From contig CALFBV010000069.1 of the NCBI GenBank assembly GCA_937951395.1, forward strand, positions 1-7,306: a DNA stretch of 7,306 nt, in the 5' to 3' direction. The position numbers were made by a program, and so were the translations under genes. Source of the stretch: an uncultured Rubritalea sp. (GTDB taxonomy: Bacteria > Verrucomicrobiota > Verrucomicrobiia > Verrucomicrobiales > Akkermansiaceae). The notes beneath the pieces were generated by a model, which saw only the letters and a program-made list of their open reading frames with translations, was not told the origin of the DNA and did not search any database. Positions 1-5,178 of this stretch are shown here, piece after piece (the first letter of the stretch is position 1; each line of letters opens with the position of its first letter).

Positions 1-169
1 TGAGTAAATTGAAAAACGACTTTTTTTAGGTAAGTGTTGCGCTTGGGTGTGTTGGCGTGTGTAAAAATGTGATATTTTATGTGATGTTCGCTAATTTCAA
101 CAAGGTTTGATGTGGAGTATTGGTTATTCGGCGTCTTGCGAAGGCGTTTCTTTATTTTGAAGCTTCTTC
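1..169. other. Gene-free stretch, no recognisable feature
   Basis: I see no coding sequence, RNA or complete repeat here. The + strand is rich in G and T (for example around 28-110) and includes a run of seven T at about 21-27 preceded by an A run, which could be the remains of a terminator. It may contain decayed upstream parts of the IS5-type transposase that becomes recognisable from about 170, but no translated frame here resembles one. Confidence 0.4.
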
Positions 170-398
170 ATAGACCGCTAGCTTGACTTCGCCTACCACT
201 CGGAGGAACGCGAAGAATATGTTCTCAAGGACTGTAATGCGGAAGGATTTTTGATGAGAAAGGGGCAGCGTAACGCTCCTTTAAGCAAGGAAGAAGAGCC
301 GCGGAATAAACGGATCAGTAAAATTAGAGTGCGAGTGGAACACGTCTTTGGAAGAATGTCCCAAATGGGAGAGGACTACTGTAGGACAATCGGCTTTC
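170..398 (+). pseudogene. IS5-type transposase, C-terminal remnant
   Basis: The frame starting at 185 (GAC) reads open to a TGA at 413-415. It contains residues such as HSEEREEYVLKDCNAEGF, then MRKGQRN, then NKRISKIRVRVEHVFGRM and YCRTIGF. This is the C-terminal part of the catalytic DDE domain of IS5-type transposases. The Glu in RVEHVFG is the expected third acidic catalytic residue. About 70 of an expected 300 or more residues remain. An in-frame TAG lies at 179-181, and there is no start codon or upstream domain. Family resemblance ends after TIGF at about 395-398, where the next residues (PPLWK, stop) no longer fit and the opposite strand becomes recognisable as a different pseudogene. 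This marks a rearrangement junction. No terminal inverted repeat of this element was found. The identification rests on recalled motif resemblance, not a search. Confidence 0.8.
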
Positions 399-888
399 CT
401 CCACTGTGGAAATGAAACATCCCGTAGTAATCCATCCTGGGTCGTAGAACTCTCGGAAGCCTCCATTTGTCGATGGAACCACTCCGGCTAGTAGTTCATG
501 ATTAAAGTCCTTTCTCCATGATCTTCTCGTAGTCCCAAGGTTTTCTAGGGTGAGTGTGAACTGCATCTTGGTATTCTTGCTGGCTGAAATAATCTGATAG
601 CCCGCTCGTGTGGTTGAGCAACTGGCGTATGGTGATTTCTTCAGGAATCTCATAGTGCGGAAGAAATGTCCTCATTGAGTCATCCAGAAAATTGCCCAGC
701 TTCTCACTGAGTTACATCACGGCTACTGCTGTGAATGTCTTAGAGATAGAGTAAATATAAAATAGAGTATGATGCTAGCTGTTAGAAATGTCTCCAGCTG
801 AAGTCGTCTGAACCTTACCATCAATATTCACCGCGCAGAGGACTCCATTGGCTTGTACCGTTGCTAAGTGATCTGTGATGATCGTTTT
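398..888 (-). pseudogene. Decayed beta-lactamase-family serine hydrolase
   Basis: Read on the - strand, several frames piece together into a class C beta-lactamase/penicillin-binding-type hydrolase. At 873-811 is an N-terminal strand pair (HLATVQANGVLCAVNIDGKV). At 750-739 is the nucleophile motif SISK (SxxK), within YIYSISKTFTAVAVM. A TAA stop follows, then LSEKLGNFLDD and ITIRQLLNHTSGLSDYF, with HTSG at about 612-586. Near 510 the frame hits TAA, and in another frame NHELLAG resumes, then YDPGWITTGCFISTVEE to about 398. The SxxK-to-HTSG spacing is normal, but HTSG to DPGW is only about 50 codons. The YxN motif region is absent, so an internal deletion of tens of codons is likely. The N-terminus and C-terminal third are missing. 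Stops, frameshifts and truncation make it non-functional. Such proteins act on peptidoglycan, beta-lactams or esters; the original substrate cannot be told. Confidence 0.8.
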
Positions 889-904
889 TCATGATTGATA
901 CACT

Positions 905-920
905 TTAAGAGCCTGTCGGA
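905..920 (+). repeat. Left terminal inverted repeat of the IS1182-type element
   Basis: TTAAGAGCCTGTCGGA matches the reverse complement of 1450-1465 at 15 of 16 positions, with a C/T difference at the eighth base. The first four bases (TTAA) may be the flanking target site rather than the element. Beyond GGA the two ends stop matching. Confidence 0.8.
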
Positions 921-1461
921 CTTTTCTAGTTAAATAGCCAAAATTGAAGCAATCCAACACCTCCAGAACGAAACCAGCTGCGAACCCTACGTCAGCGTTC
1001 ACTGCGAAGAAGCCTACAAGGCAAGAAGCTACGATTACCGACCAGAGTCAAAGCCATCTAACAAAAGCATCAAAGATCCCACCTTGTTAACAATGAAAGA
1101 AAAGTTAGAAACATCCGAAGGTTGGGCGATCTACAAACTTCGATCGCAAACAGTAGAAACCGTCTTCGAAATCATCAAAGAAGTCATGAGCTTTCGCCTC
1201 AGGGGGCTAGAGAAAATGGCAGGTGAGTGGAATCTCATCTGTCTAGCCTATAACTGCAAACGGCTCCACACCCTCCTCAAGACAACGTAAAAGGTAACCA
1301 AAGCTTCATCCCTATCCAAATCACCACCAGCAATCAGCTCTAACCGCGAACATTACAACTCCCCGGCCCAAAGCTCCACTCCTCACCACTAAATCAGGCG
1401 TAAAATGAGGGGAATCAGAAAAATGGTTTATAGAGTCGCAATTTTCAACTCCGACAGACTC
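909..1461 (+). mobile_element. Internally deleted IS1182-type insertion sequence
   Basis: A 553-base element is bounded by inverted ends: GAGCCTGTCGGA at the left, and TCCGACAGACTC at the right, which is the reverse complement of GAGTCTGTCGGA. It is flanked on both sides by TTAA (905-908 and 1462-1465), which could be a target duplication or part of the inverted repeat. Inside, only the C-terminal part of a transposase is left (934-1290). The N-terminal coding part, which should occupy about 1 kb, is gone, so the element is a deletion derivative. The segment 1291-1449 is AC-rich and has no gene. The IS1182 assignment comes from the residual protein. The element could still be a substrate for a full-length copy elsewhere in the genome (inference). 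Confidence 0.75.
934..1290 (+). pseudogene. IS1182-type transposase, C-terminal fragment
   Basis: The frame is open from 934, after a TAA at 931-933, to the stop at 1288-1290. It encodes about 118 residues. Visible family features in order are YVSVHCEEAYKARSYDYRPE, the loop before MKEKLETSEG, then YKLRSQTVETVFEIIKEVM (the Glu in TVE is the expected last acidic residue of the DDE triad), and RGLEKMAGEWNLICLAYNCKRLH at the end. In intact relatives the strand is TVEPVFG.IK and is followed by GFRQF.LRGLEK. Here the Pro and Gly are changed and about three residues are missing between SFR and LRGLEK. No methionine start or N-terminal DNA-binding region exists; the TTG at 1084 lies in the middle of the domain and is not a real start. 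Full-length proteins have roughly 450-520 residues. This is a non-functional remnant. Confidence 0.8.
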
Positions 1462-1465
1462 TTAA
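1450..1465 (-). repeat. Right terminal inverted repeat of the IS1182-type element
   Basis: TCCGACAGACTCTTAA is the inverted partner of 905-920 with one mismatch. It lies 159 bases after the residual transposase stop and 126 bases before the purH start codon. Confidence 0.8.
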
Positions 1466-1591
1466 GTCAACCCAAATAAAGCACATATTCCACTTGCTCA
1501 GACTACTCAGATCAGATAACAGCACTACATTCAATTCACTCACTGGCTAAGCCCAGATCATTTACTTACCTAATAAAATTACATCACTCAT
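1466..1591. other. Upstream region of purH
   Basis: This is the 126-base stretch between the right end of the IS remnant and the purH ATG. It presumably holds the purH promoter, but no convincing -35/-10 pair is visible. A weak candidate is TTGCTC at 1494-1499 with GATAAC at 1515-1520, a 15-base spacer that is shorter than usual. No riboswitch-like structure was recognised. If the IS is removed, this stretch also joins the 5' side of the hydrolase pseudogene on the - strand, so it may once have been a shared divergent promoter region (inference). Confidence 0.35.
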
Positions 1592-3136
1592 ATGGCTATC
1601 AAACGCGCACTACTATCAGTATCAGACAAGACCGGACTCGTTGAGTTCGCTACCGGGTTAAATAATATGGGAGTGGAACTTCTCTCTACAGGCGGCACTG
1701 CAAAGGCACTTAGAGATGCGGATCTCCCAGTGATCGATGTCTCGACTTATACCGGCGCTCCAGAGTTGTTCGATGGTAGAGTGAAGACTCTTCATCCAAT
1801 GATCCACGGTGGTCTACTTCAACGCCGAGATAGTGAGGAGCATCAGCAACAAGCAAAGGACAATAACATCCCGCAGATCGATCTCGTAGTGGTGAATCTT
1901 TACCCCTTTGAGGAAACTATCGCTAAACCAGGTGTGACTCTGGATGAAGCGATCGAGAACATCGACATCGGTGGGCCATCTATGCTGCGCTCGGCGGCTA
2001 AGAACTATAAAAGTGTGACTGTAGTAGTAGATGTAGAGGACTACTCACGCGTGCTCTCAGAAATGGATGAGAATAATGGTGATACTACCGCTAAGCTCAG
2101 AGAAGAGTGCGCGATCAAGGTCTTCATCCGTACATCTAACTATGATGGTGCGATCAATAATTTCTTAAGTCAGGCTAATGAGTGCTCTCGCTCATCATTC
2201 TCACTCACTCTGCCTTTCGAGCGTAACCTCCGCTATGGTGATAATCCACATCAGGTGGCTACGATGTATGGTGATTTTAGCGATTACTTCAGCCAGCTTC
2301 AGGGCAAGGAACTCAGCTATACCAATGTCCTAGATATCGAGGCTGCAGCTGACATTATCTTTGACTTTGCGCGTCCTACCGTAGCTATTCTCAAGCACAC
2401 GAACCCATGTGGAATAGGGCAAGATGATGAATGTCTGCGTAAGGCGTGGAACCGCGCATTCGAGACAGATACCCAGGCTCCATTTGGTGGTGTGATTGTT
2501 TGTAATCGACCTCTGACGGAAAAGCTAGCTCGTGTGATTAGTGAGATTTTCACCGATGTGATCATTGCACCAGACTACGAAGCAGAAGCGCGTGCGATCT
2601 TACAAAAGAAGAAGAATCTTCGTCTGATCAAGATGAATGTGGATAAATATACCATGGAGAAAGAAAAGCCTATGCTTAGATCTGCTCCTGGTGGCATCAT
2701 GGTAATGGACCGTGATCATGCTCCTCTGGGACTCGAGAATTTAGAAGAAAAAGTAGTGACTAAGCGTCCTCCTTCTGAAGATGAAATGAGAGCTATGAGG
2801 TTCGCATGGAAAGTGGTCAAGCACGTGAAGTCTAATGCAATCGTATTCGCTAAGGCAGACCGCACGCTCGGAATAGGAGCCGGGCAGATGAGCCGTGTGG
2901 ACTCATCTAAGCTGGCAGTCTGGAAGGCGGAGGAAGCTGGATTGTCACTCGAAGGCAGCGTGCTAGCCTCTGACGGACTCTTCCCATTTGCTGACGGACT
3001 AGATGCCGCGATAAAAGCAGGCGCAACAGCATGCATCCAGCCTGGTGGCTCTATCCGTGACAAGGAAGTCATAGAGGCTGCAGATGCAGCTGGCATCGCC
3101 ATGATCTTCACTGAACACAGACACTTCAGGCACTAA
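1592..3136 (+). CDS. purH: PurH: AICAR transformylase/IMP cyclohydrolase
   Basis: This is the bifunctional cytosolic enzyme for the last two steps of de novo purine synthesis. It formylates AICAR with 10-formyl-tetrahydrofolate to FAICAR and then closes the ring to IMP. The 514-residue length is normal for the family. Residues 1-195 form the MGS-like cyclohydrolase domain (SVSDKTGL 9-16, STGGTAKAL 32-40, GRVKTLHP 62-69, NIDIGGPSMLRSAAKN 123-138). From about 200 comes the transformylase domain, with RYGDNPHQ at 214-221, the catalytic pair Lys268-His269 in KHTNPCG, FGGVIVCNRPL, SNAIVFAKADRTLGIGAGQMSR, ASDGLFPFADG and the typical RHFRH end. All key motifs are present. The ATG at 1592 gives the usual N-terminus (MAIKRALLSVSDKTG), although no clear Shine-Dalgarno precedes it. 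The next gene starts 27 bases downstream, so co-transcription is likely. Confidence 0.97.
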   Translation: MAIKRALLSVSDKTGLVEFATGLNNMGVELLSTGGTAKALRDADLPVIDVSTYTGAPELFDGRVKTLHPMIHGGLLQRRDSEEHQQQAKDNNIPQIDLVVVNLYPFEETIAKPGVTLDEAIENIDIGGPSMLRSAAKNYKSVTVVVDVEDYSRVLSEMDENNGDTTAKLREECAIKVFIRTSNYDGAINNFLSQANECSRSSFSLTLPFERNLRYGDNPHQVATMYGDFSDYFSQLQGKELSYTNVLDIEAAADIIFDFARPTVAILKHTNPCGIGQDDECLRKAWNRAFETDTQAPFGGVIVCNRPLTEKLARVISEIFTDVIIAPDYEAEARAILQKKKNLRLIKMNVDKYTMEKEKPMLRSAPGGIMVMDRDHAPLGLENLEEKVVTKRPPSEDEMRAMRFAWKVVKHVKSNAIVFAKADRTLGIGAGQMSRVDSSKLAVWKAEEAGLSLEGSVLASDGLFPFADGLDAAIKAGATACIQPGGSIRDKEVIEAADAAGIAMIFTEHRHFRH

Positions 3137-3163
3137 AATTTAATCCAGAGGTAGTCATTTTTC

Positions 3164-3817
3164 ATGTTTAACGAAGCGTTCAGAGAGCTCTCTAGGCCTA
3201 AACTTCTAAGTCTCATAGAGGCGATAAAGAAGTCACAGGGTATGGCGGTGGCTGACCTAGCGCGCGAGTTAGAAATGAGCTACATGGGAGTGAAGCAGCA
3301 CTGCCAGAAGCTGGAAACGATGGGTTATCTCAAAACTTGGCGCGTCCCTAGGAGTGGAGTGGGTAGACCAGAGAAACTCTATAAACTTACCTCTAAGTGC
3401 GATGAGCTTTTCCCACAACCTGGATCAGAACTCGTGCTGAACGTGATGGAGGGGATGCAGAAGTTTTTCGGTGAAAGTTCGCCGGAGAAAATCTTTTTCC
3501 ATCACTTCGAGAAGCAGAGAGACGACTGGGCAACCACAATCAACAAAGGGAAATCCCTCGTAGAGAAGGCAACGAGGCTAGCGGATCTCCGTGACAAATC
3601 TGGCTGCTTTAGCCGCTGTAAGTATGATGTAGAATACGGCTTCCGCATCGAGGAATATCACAATCCACTCTACGAGTTATTCCAGGCTTACCCGAGTCTC
3701 ATCAAGCAAGAAATCCGCATGATGGAGCAGCTACTTGGAAGCAAGGTAAAGCGCCAAGAAATAGCCCTGGAAAAAGGCGGAACCATGGTCATCTACCAGA
3801 TAGGAACTTTGGGATAG
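3164..3817 (+). CDS. Winged-helix regulator, COG2345/SufR-like, lacking the cysteine ligands
   Basis: A 217-residue cytosolic DNA-binding protein. Residues 10-58 form a winged helix-turn-helix (VADLARELEMSYMGVKQHCQKLETMGYL), and 64-76 (SGVGRPEKLYKLT) is the wing with the GRP..LY.LT signature of the COG2345/SufR group, followed by LFP. The C-terminal half follows the usual layout of that group. However, the positions that in iron-sulfur-type relatives read NCP, P.LC and G..C.Y.I read HNP (166-168), YPSLI (176-180) and GGTMVIYQI (205-213). Other cysteines are at 47, 79, 148 and 152, not in the family's spacing. The protein probably does not hold a cluster by the known ligands and may sense something else or only dimerise (inference). 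An AGAGG at 3147-3151 is a possible ribosome binding site with a long spacer. It lies between purH and a sugar-kinase-like gene, one of which may be its target. No operator was identified. Confidence 0.85.
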   Translation: MFNEAFRELSRPKLLSLIEAIKKSQGMAVADLARELEMSYMGVKQHCQKLETMGYLKTWRVPRSGVGRPEKLYKLTSKCDELFPQPGSELVLNVMEGMQKFFGESSPEKIFFHHFEKQRDDWATTINKGKSLVEKATRLADLRDKSGCFSRCKYDVEYGFRIEEYHNPLYELFQAYPSLIKQEIRMMEQLLGSKVKRQEIALEKGGTMVIYQIGTLG

Positions 3818-3826
3818 AGGCCGTAT

Positions 3827-3836
3827 TGTAAACCAC
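3827..3836 (+). repeat. 10-base direct repeat TGTAAACCAC, copy 1
   Basis: TGTAAACCAC lies just after the regulator stop and recurs exactly at 4996-5005, just after the kinase stop. Two short spacers sharing ten bases is uncommon by chance but possible. No function is known. Confidence 0.4.
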
Positions 3837-3839
3837 ATC

Positions 3840-3864
3840 AAATTTAAAACTTTAATTTAACGCT
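3840..3864 (+). promoter_or_regulatory. AT-rich leader before the kinase gene, possible promoter
   Basis: The spacer is almost pure A/T (AAATTTAAAACTTTAATTTAA), with partly self-complementary ends, and it ends immediately before the ATG at 3865. It could be a -10 region or a weak hairpin. No Shine-Dalgarno motif is present, so translation may start by an SD-independent route. Weak call. Confidence 0.25.
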
Positions 3865-4995
3865 ATGAGTCATCCATGTAATCAGCCCCAAGAAAAGATC
3901 AAGGCCATTAGCCATGAATTTGCTATTGCTGGTGAATTCGTCGAGGGAGAAGAAATAGATAGTGGCCACATCAACAACACCTATCTGGCAGTCTATGAAA
4001 CTGCAGAGGGAAAGCGCTCCAAATATATTCTACAGCGAATCAATGAGTTCGTCTTTAAAAACCCGCTCCAGGTTATGAGAAATGTGGAGGCAGTGACACG
4101 TCATATTAACTGGAAGGTGCTTCGCGTGAAGAAAGACCTCGGTGGGCAGACGCTCAATATCTATCCAGCAAGAGGCGGAAGATCATTTGCCTATGGCGAA
4201 GGTGGTGGTGTCTGGAGATGTTATAACTATATCGAAAACTGCCACACTTACGATGTGGTGGAGAATAGTAGACAGGCGTATCAGGCTGCTAAGGCATTCG
4301 GTTCATTCCAAGATCTCGTGAGTGACCTGCCTGTGGAAGAAGTATCGGAAACGATCCCAGACTTCCACAACACTCCAAAACGCTACGCTAGACTCATGGA
4401 AGTCATCGCCGCAGATCCTAAGGGAAGATTAGAAAATGTGGCAGCAGAGGTAAGTTTCATAAAAGAACGCGAAGAATTGTGCAAGCGCCTCGTGGATCTA
4501 GCCGAGCAGGGGAAGCTACCGGTGCGAGTCACACATAATGACACTAAGCTCAACAACGTGATGATGGATTCAGATACGGATGAAGCTGTCTGTGTGATCG
4601 ATCTCGATACCGTGATGCCTGGGCTCTCACTTTATGACTTCGGTGATTTAGTAAGGACCGCGACTTCGCCAGCAGAAGAAGATGAGAAAGATCTAAGCAA
4701 GGTGGAAATGCGGATGTCCATGTTTGAGGCTCTTGCTGAAGGCTACATCGATGGCTGTGACTGCCTGACTTCACTAGAGATAGAAAATTTAGTCAACGGC
4801 GGAAAAATAATGACCCTAGAAGTGGGGATCCGTTTCCTAACAGACTACCTAGAAGGCGACACCTATTTCAAAACGGATTACGATGACCACAACCTAGTCC
4901 GTAGCCGCACCCAACTAAGACTGTTGGAATGCATCGAGGAAAAAGAGGAACAGATGAATAATTTTGTTTCTAGAGTGGCAAAATCAAAACATTAG
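3865..4995 (+). CDS. NahK-like phosphotransferase (probable N-acetylhexosamine or other sugar kinase)
   Basis: A 376-residue cytosolic kinase of the aminoglycoside phosphotransferase (APH) fold, most like N-acetylhexosamine 1-kinase, which makes GlcNAc/GalNAc-1-phosphate from ATP; NahK itself has about 360 residues. The N-lobe has SGHINNTYLAVY (33-44), a nucleotide-binding hairpin, then YILQRIN (54-60) and NPLQVMRNVEAVTRH (66-80). The middle has TIPDFHNTPKRY (163-174). The catalytic loop is THNDTKLNN (223-231) with Asp226 as the probable base, and the metal-binding strand is VIDLDTVMPG (244-253), followed by LYDFGDLVR (256-264). The C-terminus has MTLEVGIRFLTDYLEGD (316-332) and LVRSRTQLRLLE. 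All expected catalytic residues are present. The substrate cannot be proven: no phosphorylase or nucleotidyltransferase gene of a galacto- or lacto-N-biose pathway is in the window. The gene starts 47 bases after the regulator stop. Confidence 0.85.
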   Translation: MSHPCNQPQEKIKAISHEFAIAGEFVEGEEIDSGHINNTYLAVYETAEGKRSKYILQRINEFVFKNPLQVMRNVEAVTRHINWKVLRVKKDLGGQTLNIYPARGGRSFAYGEGGGVWRCYNYIENCHTYDVVENSRQAYQAAKAFGSFQDLVSDLPVEEVSETIPDFHNTPKRYARLMEVIAADPKGRLENVAAEVSFIKEREELCKRLVDLAEQGKLPVRVTHNDTKLNNVMMDSDTDEAVCVIDLDTVMPGLSLYDFGDLVRTATSPAEEDEKDLSKVEMRMSMFEALAEGYIDGCDCLTSLEIENLVNGGKIMTLEVGIRFLTDYLEGDTYFKTDYDDHNLVRSRTQLRLLECIEEKEEQMNNFVSRVAKSKH

Positions 4996-5005
4996 TGTAA
5001 ACCAC
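4996..5005 (+). repeat. 10-base direct repeat TGTAAACCAC, copy 2
   Basis: Exact second copy of 3827-3836, starting directly after the kinase stop codon and 25 bases before the tRNA. Confidence 0.4.
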
Positions 5006-5030
5006 TGCTAATCCCTCTAACTCTTACTGA

Positions 5031-5102
5031 GGGCCCATAGTTCAATGGATAGAACATCGGTTTCCGGAACCGAGGATCTAGGTTCGATTCCTAGTGGGCC
5101 TA
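5031..5102 (+). tRNA. tRNA-Arg (anticodon CCG)
   Basis: A complete 72-base cloverleaf. The acceptor stem GGGCCCA pairs with TGGGCCT, with a G-U first pair, and A5102 is the discriminator base. The D arm has stem GTTC/GAAC. The anticodon stem TCGGT/ACCGA closes loop TTCCGGA, with anticodon CCG at 5064-5066, reading the arginine codon CGG. A four-base variable loop GGAT is followed by the T arm CTAGG/CCTAG with loop TTCGATT. The 3' CCA is not encoded; the next bases are CTTTTTT, whose T run may help end transcription. Confidence 0.95.
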
Positions 5103-5117
5103 CTTTTTTCCACGCGA

Positions 5118-5133
5118 GTTAGGGATTCCTAAC
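5118..5133. repeat. Inverted repeat GTTAGG-GATT-CCTAAC upstream of menD
   Basis: Perfect 6-base arms around a 4-base loop, 15 bases after the tRNA. No T run follows, so it is not a classical terminator. It lies where the -35 element of the putative TATAGT promoter would be, which is compatible with an operator. Its TAGG plus GATTCCTA sequence also occurs in the tRNA T arm (5079-5093), where TTC separates the two parts. Confidence 0.5.
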
Positions 5134-5150
5134 CTGAAAGAATGGACAAG

Positions 5151-5156
5151 TATAGT
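5151..5156 (+). promoter_or_regulatory. Candidate -10 box (TATAGT) of menD
   Basis: TATAGT differs from TATAAT at one base. A -35 box at about 5126-5133 would be poor (TTCCTA or CCTAAC). Transcription would begin near 5163, just ahead of the AGAGAGG at 5167-5173. This would put the upstream GTG at 5155 outside the transcript. Prediction by eye only. Confidence 0.4.
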
Positions 5157-5166
5157 GCTTCGATGT

Positions 5167-5173
5167 AGAGAGG
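5167..5173 (+). promoter_or_regulatory. Ribosome binding site that sets the menD start
   Basis: AGAGAGG lies five bases before GTG 5179 and is the best Shine-Dalgarno match near this gene. The alternative start GTG 5155, eight codons upstream, has no comparable motif at the right distance. ATG 5142 is out of the menD frame and runs into a stop at 5154. Confidence 0.65.
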
Positions 5174-5178
5174 TGGCT

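Noticed and set aside
281..466. 61-residue open frame on the - strand
   Set aside because: It runs antisense to the IS5-type transposase tail and across the junction; no coherent protein features.
324..653. 109-residue open frame on the - strand as an intact gene
   Set aside because: It mixes true hydrolase frame (DPGWITTGCFISTVEE) with out-of-frame sequence: the HTSGLSDYF motif of the same strand is in another frame. It is a by-product of pseudogene decay.
1084..1290. 68-residue protein starting at TTG 1084
   Set aside because: The same frame is open upstream to 934 with continuing transposase similarity, so TTG is internal to a truncated domain rather than a start.
1291..1591. Purine riboswitch or PurR-type operator before purH
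   Set aside because: No conserved riboswitch core or clear operator palindrome could be seen; most of the stretch belongs to the IS remnant.
2317..3111. Antisense open frames inside purH
   Set aside because: Low-complexity, Ser/Ala-rich shadows of a strongly conserved gene.
4550..4774. Antisense open frame inside the kinase gene
   Set aside because: Overlaps the conserved catalytic region of the kinase on the other strand; composition has no protein-like features.
5155..5178. GTG 5155 as menD start
   Set aside because: It is in frame but lacks a ribosome binding site and overlaps the candidate -10 box; GTG 5179 has a near-ideal AGAGAGG. Not excluded entirely.
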